Origin: Actinomucor elegans
Lineage: Eukaryota > Mucoromycota > Mucoromycetes > Mucorales > Mucoraceae
Direction: 5' to 3'
Assembly (NCBI GenBank): GCA_026027325.1
Contig: JAMSLZ010000004.1
Coordinates: 1,984,001 to 2,048,000, forward strand
Length of the DNA: 64,000 nt
Shown here piece by piece: positions 35,785-47,084 of this stretch; within the stretch, counting starts at the first letter, position 1, and each line of letters begins with the position of its first letter. The translations under genes and the position numbers were made by a program. The notes beneath the pieces are model-generated. The model was not told the origin of the DNA and made no database searches. It was given only the letters and a program-made list of their open reading frames with translations.

Positions 35785-37833
35785 ATAACGATATTATGAT
35801 ACAAGAAAGAAGAACGGGAAAACAGCATTTATATAAAAGGCAAGTTCCTATATAACTCTCGGTTCAGTCTGAAGCGGAAGGTCAAAATATAGATTTCTGA
35901 GTTCAGTAAAGCTGAACTGGTTAAACTATATCAGCCCTCAACTAGCTGCCCTTTATGACTGCCTCATGGCAAGCTCCAGTACTATTTAATTTGGTGCATT
36001 TTTTTTTAAAAAAAAAACCCCTAATCCAAATGCTTCACAGGCCAGAGCATATTCATTTCTCTAGTTTAGCGTGTAACCCGGATAATTCAAAAGCTATAGC
36101 AGCATTATGATGAAATTGTATAATCTGAAACCTTTTGACTCAAATATGGCTAATGACCCTGGTTTGCAAAGCCATTAAAGCACAAATCCCTGACCAGTAC
36201 TTGTTAACTTTATATCATAAAATAAAGGTCAAAGGCAGTAATCTAGACATTAACAATTACTATATCAAGAATTTTTAACCAGCCAAGCCTCGGCGCCTAT
36301 TCAAATCTATGGAAGTAATCCAATTGGCGGCTTAACTTTACTGTTGTTGGATATAGTGTTTGTCCGGTTAAAGACTCGCATGATGTCTCTAAAATACCTC
36401 AAGTCTCAATTCGTGTGGCATGAGTGCTTCACAATTAGTGCAGTCGATATGACGAGTATTAATCCTATCGCATGAAGCTGATTGGATATTGAAAAAAAAT
36501 AAAAACATATACCATTTGCTGGATATTTATAATTAGATGATATTATACATTCGCTATGTTACAGTTAAACGAGATTTAATAGAATTTGAAATTCATTCTA
36601 AGCATATATATAGTTTATAATCACTAAATGCATTATAAAACCAAGATTGAACCAGGGAATTACATATTGATTTTTAGATCTTGTTTGTATGATAGTCATG
36701 TAATTCATGCCCCTTACTAAAATATAATGCACCTACAGTACTGTAGCCAAATGATGACACTAATAAATAAAAACAAATGCATTCTAAACATAACTGGCCA
36801 TTAAATGCGACATTAAACAGAAATCAGTTCACAGAAATGTCGCCATGCTGAAAAGATACAACTTTTGAACTTTTGGTTAAGGTATCCCCAAGGCACAAAT
36901 GACTCGCTCGCCACTATTTTTGTAGACCGCAAAAGTTGTATTTTTTTTTAAGATCCAAGCTTTCAACACCAAAGATTTCACACCTGAGAGAACTATGTTA
37001 ATGTAGATTTGTGGAATTTGACTATATATAAAATATTCATGTAATGATTGCATTTTCACCAATTCCGAAAAGCAGTTTTTGATAAAAAATAGCTTGATCA
37101 TTTAAAGATAATAGCCAGTATATTTACATCATGAAATGCAAAATTAACTTCAACTTAAATCTAATTAAACCGTGCTTTGCTTATTGATACTTCTTTACCA
37201 TTAAAAGCGTCATCAAAGTTCATATCAGAAAGCTTGCAGTGATCGAGGGACTTTGGTTGATTAATAAAAATTAGATAATCCCACTCACTTTTCACAGTAT
37301 CAAAGGTCTTTTGGAGGCACAGTTTATAAAACATTTTCATTTTCAATGTTACAGCATATGTAGCAGCCCAATTTTTGTTGTTGTGGAAGCTACTATATCT
37401 TGAACTATATCGCTTAAGCAGGGCCCCATCCACTGGCTTCAGCTGTAGTACAGATTTCAGATACTTAATGAGCCTTAGCAGCGACTTTTACGTGTCCTTT
37501 TTCGAATCTATTATACATGACCTGTACACTTGTTTTCAGTCCTTACAACATCTCTTATTCTACTAGGCAGCGCATAATAGACCAAGTTAGTATGTAATTT
37601 ACGATTAATTCTTGACAAGTGTTACAAAAAGGTTAGACCAAAAAAGTACGGCTTTTAACACTCAGACTGCCCTTAGCATAATGAAAAAGCCACATCTTGA
37701 TTGGGTCTGGGGGAAGAAAGATGGGTTGAAATCCTTAAATTTTCTTCTTTTCATTTCTTCTTGCTTCCCCCAACTTAAACTCTTGTTCCTTTAAAAAAAA
37801 GGAGTACCTTTAGACACTTACACATTATACAAT
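35785..37833. other. Gene-free stretch
   Basis: About 2 kb without a recognised gene, between the BTB/CAP-Gly gene and TIM23. A copy of the dispersed short motif at 36801-36835 forms an imperfect hairpin with GCGACATT and AATGTCGC at its ends. The final 100 bases are pyrimidine rich and lead into TIM23. Confidence 0.55.
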
Positions 37834-38490
37834 ATGGCATTTTTCAGTGGATCAAATACCGAAGATAGCACCAGCACTTTGGATGACATTTATTCACCTT
37901 CTGCAGGGGGCATGTCAGAAGAGAACTTTGGAGATAATAGCTTTGAAAAGGTTCCTGACTTTATGTCAAGTATCACATATGATGCCAACCGACTTCAACC
38001 TATTGCGTTACAAGGCGGTCTTGACTTTTTACAAATTGAAGGAGAAACTGTAGGTGGTAGTAGCATGGGCGGTGCTTCTTTAGCTCCCTCAAGAGGTTGG
38101 TCGGATGATCTGTGTTATGGTACTGGTACTACTTATTTGGCTGGTTTGACCTTGGGAGGAGCTTTTGGTATGGCAGAAGGATTGAAAAAGAGTGCTGGTG
38201 CACCTAACATGAAAGTACGTCTTAACACAACATTGAATTCGATTACACGCCGAGGCCCTGGTATTGGTAATTCATTGGGTGTTATTGCTATGGTCTATAA
38301 CGGTACAACTGCCATGATCGATGCTTCTCGGGGACAGCACGATGTATTTAATAGCTTGGCTGGCGGTGCTTTGGCTGGTGCCTTATTTAAATCAACAGCT
38401 GGTCCTCGCGTTGCTTTGGCCTCTGCTGGTGTCTGTGCTGGTGTTGCAGGCGCTTGGTCACTACTCGTTTCTACTTTTTCTGACAATTAA
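37834..38490 (+). CDS. TIM23: Mitochondrial import channel subunit Tim23
   Basis: Intronless gene of 218 residues, the typical size. Tim23 forms, with Tim17, the presequence translocase of the inner membrane. The N-terminal half is hydrophilic and faces the intermembrane space (LQPIALQGGLDFLQIE). The C-terminal half has the Tim17/22/23 repeat membrane segments: TYLAGLTLGGAFGMAEG, MKVRLNTTLNSITRRGPGIGNSLGVIAMVYNG with the matrix loop, then SLAGGALAGALF and VALASAGVCAGVAGAW. The Gly-rich helices and RRGP loop are diagnostic. Confidence 0.95.
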   Translation: MAFFSGSNTEDSTSTLDDIYSPSAGGMSEENFGDNSFEKVPDFMSSITYDANRLQPIALQGGLDFLQIEGETVGGSSMGGASLAPSRGWSDDLCYGTGTTYLAGLTLGGAFGMAEGLKKSAGAPNMKVRLNTTLNSITRRGPGIGNSLGVIAMVYNGTTAMIDASRGQHDVFNSLAGGALAGALFKSTAGPRVALASAGVCAGVAGAWSLLVSTFSDN

Positions 38491-39123
38491 TCACTTCATT
38501 TAAATACCTCTTATTTTGTAATCCACCCCTCTCCTCTCTTCTGTTTTTTGTAATCCATAGATACTTTTTATATACATATATATATATATGCGCTCTCAAT
38601 TTTTGTAGCTTTTCTTGATATCTTCTCTTTATTGTATAGTATACGCATAGTTTCTCTTCTTTTACAGTCGCTTCACACTTAATTGGTCACTGATTGGAAA
38701 AAAAAACCGATTGAATTTTAAAATAAATTTCTCGCTTTTCAGTGCATAATTTGCTCAATATTTGGCCATTCCTTTGAAATGAATTTATCAAAAAGATTTG
38801 ATCAAACTAATGATATGTGACTAAACGCTTTAAAGAGAAAGTTTATTTAAGTACTACCATATAAATAAAACAACGCAATGAGAATTTAGCTAATGTTGGT
38901 ATGATGATATAAATGTACAAAGAGAAAGAAAGAGTACGATTTTTATAAAAGAAATAGTGACAAAATAGCGAAAATGAAAGGTAGAAAAACTGACTACCAG
39001 TTAGTGACAGTTATGGAACAGACATCACCAATCATGCATATTTTCACATTCCGACCGCCGATGACTCTGTTTAACTACGCCTTTTTTATTTTTTATAAAT
39101 TGTAATCTGACCATCATTGCAGG
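38491..39123. other. Intergenic with microsatellites
   Basis: 3' flank of TIM23 with an AT dinucleotide run near 38572-38589. No gene seen before the tandem repeat array. Confidence 0.55.
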
Positions 39124-39261
39124 ATTGGATCAACTTTTTTGATGTCATGTAACCGAGGAGTGTATTATTTTATTGTTGGCAAGTATGCGTATATAAGTAG
39201 TTTGTAGCTTGGTAACTAATTATAATGTATTCTTTTATAGGAATGGCACAATCAGAAATAA

Positions 39262-39300
<39 letters not shown>

Positions 39301-39671
39301 ACGCATTGTAATGGTGAATACACCTATAAGCTTCTTCTGACCATCATTAGAAGTAGGTTTATAGGCAAAGAAACTAGCTCTTTGTGACGCTGACAAGCTG
39401 AATGTGTTTACAGTTTTACAATGCGTACAATAGCATATACATAGATATGACAAAAAAAAGGGTCGATAACAAAAAAAAGCTGATGGGCTCTTTTGTGATG
39501 TTGCTAGACATAACTGCCTTACCTGACAAGGTTTGGGTCGACTTTTTTTTGATGTCATGTAACCGAGGAGTGTATTATTTTATTGTTGGCAAGTATGCGT
39601 ATATAAGTAGTTTGTAGCTTGGTAACTAATTATAATGTATTCTTTTATAGGAATGGCACAATCAGAAATAA

Positions 39672-39710
<39 letters not shown>

Positions 39711-40081
39711 ACGCATTGTAATGGTGAATACACCTATAAGCTTCTTCTGACCATCATTAGAAGTAGGTTTATAGGCAAAGAAACTAGCTCTTTGTGACGC
39801 TGACAAGCTGAATGTGTTTACAGTTTTACAATGCGTACAATAGCATATACATAGATATGACAAAAAAAAGGGTCGATAACAAAAAAAAGCTGATGGGCTC
39901 TTTTGTGATGTTGCTAGACATAACTGCCTTACCTGACAAGGTTTGGGTCGACTTTTTTTTGATGTCATGTAACCGAGGAGTGTATTATTTTATTGTTGGC
40001 AAGTATGCGTATATAAGTAGTTTGTAGCTTGGTAACTAATTATAATGTATTCTTTTATAGGAATGGCACAATCAGAAATAA

Positions 40082-40116
<35 letters not shown>

Positions 40117-40790
40117 ACGCATTGTAATGGTGAATACACCTATAAGCTTCTTCTGACCATCATTAGAAGTAGGTTTATAGGCAAAGAAACTAGCTCTTTG
40201 TGACGCTGACAAGCTGAATGTGTTTACAGTTTTACAATGCGTACAATAGCATATACATAGATATGACAAAAAAAAGGGTCGATAACAAAAAAAAAGCTGA
40301 TGGGCTCTTTTGTGATGTTGCTAGACATAACTGCCTTACCTGACAAGGTTTGGGTCGACTTTTTTTTGATGTCATGTAACCGAGGAGTGTATTATTTTAT
40401 TGTTGGCAAGTATGCGTATATAAGTAGTTTGTAGCTTGGTAACTAATTATAATGTATTCTTTTATAGGAATGGCACAATCAGAAATAAGTATATATATAT
40501 ATATGATACGCATTGTAATGGTGAATACACCTATAAGCTTCTTCTGACCATCATTAGAAGTAGGTTTATAGGCAAAGAAACTAGCTCTTTGTGACGCTGA
40601 CAAGCTGAATGTGTTTACAGTTTTACAATGCGTACAATAGCATATACATAGATATGACAAAAAAAAGGGTCGATAACAAAAAAAAGCTGATGGGCTCTTT
40701 TGTGATGTTGCTAGACATAACTGCCTTACCTGACAAGGTTTGGGTCGACTTTTTTTTGATGTCATGTAACCGAGAAGTATACTCTTGAAT
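39124..40790. repeat. Tandem array of four units of about 0.4 kb
   Basis: Anchored on GATGTCATGTAACCGAG, units begin at 39141, 39551, 39961 and 40368, with a partial fifth at 40758, so periods are 410, 410, 407 and 390 bp. Units are nearly identical apart from an internal AT dinucleotide run, longest in the first two units and shortest in the fourth. Each unit holds a 12-bp perfect inverted repeat TACGCATTGTAA/TTACAATGCGTA about 105 bp apart. At both outer edges similarity fades with mainly G-to-A type differences. Open frames inside recur with the repeat and look non-coding. Confidence 0.93.
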
Positions 40791-41809
40791 TGCTGGTATG
40801 TGAAAATGTATCTGTTTCCCATTAAAAGTGCTCAACTCATAACTTCTCACATATTTTTTTGCAACTGTAATAAATTGGACATACACCAAGCACTCTGTAA
40901 TTAGTCCTGTGCTTTTCGGAAAGTGTGCAGATAATAGTTACTGATGGGTATGATCTTCGTCCTATCTTTTTTTTTTGTTCATGTCATTAAAGGCGTTTGA
41001 GGTGTTAAATTATTGCTATCTTATTTATAGTAATATCTTTATTTTCATGGTTATATTCCTGTGTATTCTAATAAACAAGTGTATGAAAGTAAGAAACTAA
41101 TAACCAAACCTCATACTTTACTATATGTGATGTATATTCACTCTTTTCTCTGACTGGTTGAAAATTAGATTCATGGATAAAATGTATACAAAGCTTTGAT
41201 ACAAGACAATGTTGGAAATACAACAGGATTTTGTAGTCATAGATACTAGTTCATCCAGGACTTTAGGTATTAATCTCATGCGATATTTGGCCTGGATATG
41301 TAAAAAAGAAGAATACGCATCATTTTGGAACACTACTTGCAATATCAAAAATATGCATATCAAACTCGCTAATTAGCAAGATTAGTACATTCCTCTGTGG
41401 AACCTTCTCTCTGATAAGTTCTGGTGTAAGAAATGCTTCCAACCCTGATCCTTTAGTTGTTCAAGTATGCCTTTGTGGTGTATTTTACAAAAAGAGTTCA
41501 TAAGCTCTCTATTCCTTGTATTAAGACAATATTGGGGCCTACACCCCGCCATGATTTAGTGAAAGCCTTGATTTAAACCTGTAAAATATCACTTTTAAAA
41601 AGTAAACCTTGAAAGCTGTGACCTCTGCTTCCACTTTACTTCCATTATATAACTGAAAATGAAAAGTATCAGACGGGGGTGATACAGTAGAGACATGTAG
41701 ATAATAATGCTTGCTTCAAAGATTTTTTTTTCAAACAATAAACTACACTAACATTCCTACTGCCTTTGCACTTTGATCTGACACGTTATAAAAAAAAAAA
41801 AAAACTAAT
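40791..41809. other. Gene-free stretch
   Basis: No gene recognised between the tandem array and the PD-(D/E)XK-like gene. Confidence 0.5.
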
Positions 41810-42865
41810 CTAAAAATCAAAGATTGTCTCTCCCAATTCTTCCTCTTCTTCCTCTTCTTCTTCATCAACATCATTATTCGATCCTGTTTCTGAAATAATG
41901 TCAGTAGCCCAGTGATTATTTGCTGTTTTATGTGGGCAGGCTTCTTCAATAATACTAGTCATTTTGTTGATTTCGTGATCAAACTTTCCCTCCTCAACTA
42001 ACTCTTCGATATTTTTCAAAAGGTGCTAAAATGAAAGAATTACTTTAGTAGTTTTCATATGGCTTAAATAACAAATTTATAGTATTTAGTATATAGCTTA
42101 CCTTTACCAGAGAAAGTGCTTTCACCAAATCTACGGCACAACCTTTTCTTAACTGCTTTTTTGTTGTGGGAAATTCAAACTTGATTACATCCTCAACAAC
42201 ATAAACACCTTTGTCCTTTAACCCAAGCACAGACAGCACCGCTTTAAAGCCCATGATCTGTAAATATGGTATCTTGATATTCTTGATATCATCCTCATCA
42301 AGATAAGCGCAACTCTTGATAATTTTATTCAGGTACGCTTTAGCACCCAACACCAACTTAAGGCGGTCTTTAAACAATTTGCTGGATGTTGCTTTTGCAG
42401 CGTACTCACAGTTTGCTCCATCCATGACAATCTTTCCATGCTTTGTCAGTATAAATCTCATATCTAACCTCATCTTCAATTCGCTGTCCTTACAAGCCTG
42501 GGCTTGGGTATCTCCCCTATTGTATATTGTGCTTAGAATTATATTGGATGCTTGGACGATACTGAACTTACCAATGAAGAAAAAGATGCTCATCGTCGCC
42601 AAAAAAAGTTTCAAAGATATGAGACCAAAACTTCACAATGTAGTCTTGTTCTGTATATAAATTTATGCGATCTTCATGAAACATGAATGCTTTTCTTTCG
42701 TGGATATTCAATCTAAGGAAAGAAAAGTAAATCATACAAATAATGAACGAAAGCTTACTTACATAAACAAATATATGGCTCGCACATTTTCTTCATCAGT
42801 AGTAGATACGTTCAGTCCTCGGATCCCTTTAATGACTTTTTTTAGGCTATGTGTATTGTTTACCT
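41810..42865 (-). CDS. Uncharacterised Mucorales-type PD-(D/E)XK-like protein
   Basis: Four exons join in frame: about 42865-42763, 42712-42572, 42516-42102 and 42025-41810. No start ATG is evident in the first, so the 5' end is uncertain; an internal ATG lies near 42684. The order is IRGLNVSTTDEENVRAIYLF, TEQDYIVKFWSHIFETFF, HWGDTQAQA (spliced), RLDMRFIL, DGANCEYAAK, LNKIIKS, then YLQIMGFKAV and VYVVEDVIKFEFPTT. The D...E-x-A-x-K arrangement resembles PD-(D/E)XK folds. The C-terminus is a long acidic run of Glu. I recognise the layout as a family common in Mucorales and related to the gene at 16.7-18.4 kb, but without zinc fingers. Function is unknown. Confidence 0.65.
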
Positions 42866-45056
42866 TTTTTTTTAAAAAAAAAAAGGTTAACTGTCGTAGT
42901 AAACCAATGCAATAAAACCTATTGTATTACATGTTTGAAGAGGGATTGACAAGGTAAATTCGTATCTTGATATTCAATTTCTTTTATACAAGAAAGTTGG
43001 CGAACTATTGTCTTGGTAATCTCTTTGTTTATGCTCCTTAAAAATGATAAAGACGAATTCAATGATATGTCCAAGATACCATTTGCACATGTACTACAAA
43101 TTGGAAAGTTATTTTAGTAACATGATTGTAGATACTAAAATATGATACAACTTACAAATGAAAGTACTTTTCTTTTTTTTTAATAGGTAGGATGCTTGAT
43201 GCATATTTCTGGATGTTGTAGCCAAGAGTACCCTCCATTCCTTCGTAGAACATACTATCTTTAGCAACTATGATCTTTTTTTTTTGTGAGCAAAGGTGCT
43301 GGTATTTGTTATAAGCTAAGTATTACCTTGGTTTTTTCGCTGGTTCCTATGGTTGGCTTTAATCTTTTTGATTGGCGTAACTATGTGGATTAAAATATTA
43401 GAAAAAACGTATTTCTTCTTTTTTTATATATACTTCAACACTGTTACTTTCTTGAATTCGCTGTTCGATAGAGCACAGTTAATTTTAAATGTAGTTTTTA
43501 TTTTTTTATTACTTTGATTGTATTGTCAATCGTGTCATTGTCAATCTGGGCAAGCAAAAGCTGTCTTTTCCCTGAAGCTTCTTTTAGGGTTGCTATTGTT
43601 TCATCTATTATATCTTTATTATCCATTTTCTGACTGTCAAGATTGTAGAGTTGTATTTAAAATACGATATTTTGACTTTTTTGAATATAGAGCAATAAAA
43701 CAAGAGATAAAATGTGTCTCCTTTCAGCTTTTTATTGAGCGTGATAAAAGAGAGAGAAAAAGAAAGGATGAAAACAAACAATGCAAAAGACAAAAGAGTA
43801 TACCTTTTCGTTGTCACGCATTTTAACACGAAAAATTGCATTGAAAATCGAGTTGGTTATACTTTTTATTTCCTTATAAGGCTCTAGAAACGTATCTTTC
43901 ACTAGGCCTCTATCTTTCCAGTTACATACACCATAAAACCAAGAAGCTTTTTTTTTTTGGAATACAAGTCCTTGCGAAAAGTAATGTTATTTTGAGTTCT
44001 TTCTCTTATTTTTCAATTACAATGCGAATGATAATTTGTCATAGTATAAATGCAATCTGGAACTTGAAACCTTTAAAAAAGCCAAAACCAACTGTAAAAA
44101 ATTAACATTCACTCAAGGGTGTGCCCTTTCTCGGAGTGATAATCGTTTGGGGCGAAACCAACGCCAGTTGCTGTCTCGAGTTGAAGTGTGTCCAAAAAGG
44201 CAAATATCAAAAGAAGGCTACCGATGAAGGGTGGGCTCAGATAAAACAAAGGAATTGATGAATAAAACATGTTTTAAATGAATTGATCACAGCTCCAAGA
44301 ATCTCTAAGAGAGAGAATAAGATGTATCAGGTTAATGCTTTTCTATATACATATAATAATGCACTATTATGCATAGCCCATAAAACTAGTATCGCTTTGA
44401 CTCAGTAGACGCTTCAAAAAGTATATGGCTGAAGTATAAATAAAAAAAGGAGGGAATAATGAATACTGTTTAGAGCAACCATTTGCTTTATATTTTGCGG
44501 CGACTGCAATCAAAGAGAATAAAGGCAACAGTTGTAGGCTAGGCAGTTAACATAGTAATGTATACATAGCACAAATACATAAAGTTTTGACTAACTCTCT
44601 AATCACAAAAAACAGGCTATTGATAACGCAGATGACTTGTCATATGAAGGAATGGAAGGCAGCCTTGATTTTATAATCTTGAGAAGTAAACTATTAAAAA
44701 TCAGCGCGGTCAAGTATAAAGAAAAATGCTTTTATTAGTAAGTCACGTAAGCAAAACACTTGCTGGCAAGTAAATGAACTATCTTTTCGATGTAGTGCCT
44801 GTACAAACGTAATTATTGATATTTCAAATCCTTTGCATCTTTCTTTCCTGAGAAGCTTTTTACTTAAAGAGGCTGTCAAAGAAAATTATAAATTCATTTT
44901 TTGAATTCTTATTTAATATACAGTTACTATAGAGCCGCAGGAACATTACCCAATAAGGATAGCTATTAAATCGGCGATTAAATCTAAAACTTCTGGCAGC
45001 TTTTCATTTGATGCAGTAAAATGATCTATCTGTAGCACTTTCCTTTTGTTACTAAA
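42866..45056. other. Gene-free stretch
   Basis: About 2.2 kb of AT-rich DNA with several T-runs. Open frames near 43.5-43.8 kb overlap on both strands and show no family pattern. Confidence 0.55.
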
Positions 45057-45623
45057 ATGCGCCATAGTAGTAGCCATTGCTTATTGATTGTACTGTTAGT
45101 ATTAGGCTGCATAGTCAGCTTGATAAATGCTATCGAGTTCAAGAACCAAGATCATTCTAATTATGGAGAAGAAAAGGATAATAAAGCGTAAAAAAAAATA
45201 ACAATTCATTTCAAACATTTCATTAAGCATTTGCTTTGTTATAGGCATATTCGAGAACATTTAAAGTCGTTGGCAGAGAAATCAGACGAGCTTCCACCCG
45301 ATTTGAGCGATGAAGATATGATTTACTATTTGTTTTTAATACACGATGTTAATGGCGATGGTTTCTTGGACGGACATGAATTGAGAACTGCGTTCACCGA
45401 CTTTGGAGATGAACATGAAGACGCGACACAGTATTTATCGCTGGACGAAGTAACCGAAATGGTAGATCATGTTCTCGAGGAAGATGATTTGGATGGAGAG
45501 TAAAGTTGAAGTTTCGAGACTTGCAAAGCCAGTTGTAAATTAACAATCTTTTTTTTTTTTTTAATTATTAGTGGACTTATTAGCTGGTCAGAGTATCTGG
45601 AATCACAAAGCTATCATAAATAA
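45057..45623 (+). CDS. MCFD2-like secretory-pathway EF-hand protein
   Basis: Three exons (45057-45187, 45245-45499, 45572-45623) encode 145 residues, close to animal MCFD2 (146). A signal peptide is clear (CLLIVLLVLGCIVSLINA). Two EF hands follow: DVNGDGFLDGHE after MIYYLFLIH, and DLDGDGLISWSE, the second completed by the last splice. AHIREHLKSL before the EF hands matches the MCFD2 layout. MCFD2 works with the lectin LMAN1/ERGIC-53 as a cargo receptor from ER to Golgi; a similar role here is inferred. The long loop between the EF hands is acidic. Confidence 0.82.
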
Positions 45624-45918
45624 ACTATATCAATGAAGAAAATATCTTAATGGCTAATGTATGCCTTGCAATAAATACAGAGTTTAAACGAGGGGAATAT
45701 TTATGTATTTGCAGTAATGCAGTTCACTCATAAAAAGGCTATTGAAATGCAGTGTTTTTCGCGATCATCTTTAACTGTTTGATCTCAGCCATCCAATCAA
45801 CATCCGTCACATCTGAAATCTCTAGAAACCCCAACATAAATCGAAAAAGATGATTGCTATTAGACGTCAAGTTTACGTACAGGAATTAAATTGAATTTGC
45901 GAATTTTATTTTATTTTC

Positions 45919-47045
45919 ATGCAATCTTCTTCCTCTTTTCCAACAGTAAAACAAGGAATGTTTTTTTCATTATCAGCAGAAAGGCCTTTCGGCATTCATT
46001 TTTATTCTTATTTTGAGCAATTGTACGAATGGATCATAGGTGAAAAGACTAGTTCATTCCGATTTGTGCCCGGTAAAACCCTACTTTCGACAAACACTGA
46101 AGGTAAGCTGAAGCAATTTAGTCTTCCAAATGCATAAACCAACCCTAAAGTGTAGTCATTGTATTATGTGTCACCTATTTTGCCATTATATTTGGAGGGC
46201 AAGCGATCATGAAGAACCGACCTGCTATGGAACTGCAAACTTTATTCCAAATCCGTCATGCATTCTTGACGCTTGTCTCTGGAACCCTCTTGATATTGAT
46301 TGTAGAGCAAATCTTTCCTAAATGGTATTACCATGACTTTCTATATGCTATTTGTTCTTCCAGAGCTTGGACACAACCATTGGAGCTGCTTTATTATTTG
46401 AACTATTTAGTCAAGTGCTGGGAATTGATCGACGTTGTCCTCTTTGTCTTAAAAAAAAGAAGCCAGGTAAATCACGAACACATTATTATGCGTGGCAAAA
46501 CTAATACGTATGCAGACCCATTGTGCTATTATCGCTACGCATTGAACGTAGCGCTCTCTTTCACTCAACTCAACGGCAAAATGACAGTTTCTTGGATTCC
46601 TATCACGCTCAATTTGCTTGTTCATGTACTCATGCACTATTATTACTTCTCTACTACTACTAGTACCAATGTTTGGTGGGAAAAGTATTTGACAGCGTTA
46701 CAAGCCGGCCAATTCATAATTGATATTTGTACCGTCTATTTTTGCACGTATACTTATTTTAGTTACCAGTATTGGCCTTGGTTCCCAGACTGGGGAAATT
46801 GTGCTGGTAGTGAGAGTTCTTTTGTGTTCGCATGCGCGCTTTTGAGCTCCTATTTGCTACTATTCCTCAACTCTTACCGCTTGATATCTCGAGTCAAAAG
46901 GAGTCGTCTCAATACAGCAGGTAGTAGGACTGCTGCTGTCAGCGATAGTAAAACTGATTCGCGCTCTTATGCTGAAGCTGCAGCTTCTGCTGTTGAGGAT
47001 GGTTCTACAGAGGCCACACGCCAAAGAAAATCTAAAAAGATTTGA
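45919..47045 (+). CDS. ELO-family protein lacking the HxxHH box, possible pseudogene
   Basis: Exons 45919-46102, 46198-46466 and 46516-47045. The family are ER membrane 3-ketoacyl-CoA synthases that elongate fatty acids. Typical segments: MKNRPAMELQTLFQIRHAFLT, ELLYYLNYLVKCWELIDVVLFVLKK, SFTQLNGKMTVSWIPITLNL, VHVLMHYYYF, VWWEKYLTALQ and FIIDICTVYFCTYT. Where the catalytic HxxHH should lie, the frame reads LCYYRYALN, so all three histidines are replaced. Joining exons 2 and 3 at the canonical GT/AG (49-bp intron) breaks the frame; a run of eight A at 46451-46458 would restore KKKP if one base longer or two shorter. Unspliced, the frame stays open. Either an assembly homopolymer error plus a diverged enzyme, or a decaying gene. 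Confidence 0.7.
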
Positions 47046-47084
47046 TAATTTCGCCTTTTTTTTTTTTAATATATAATATATATT

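Noticed and set aside
39235..40889. Repeated open frames starting MTSKKSRPKP within the tandem units
   Set aside because: They recur only because the unit is repeated, end in an AT microsatellite and show no domain.
43518..43841. Overlapping ORFs on both strands near 43.6 kb
   Set aside because: Low-complexity translation and no splice partners or family pattern.
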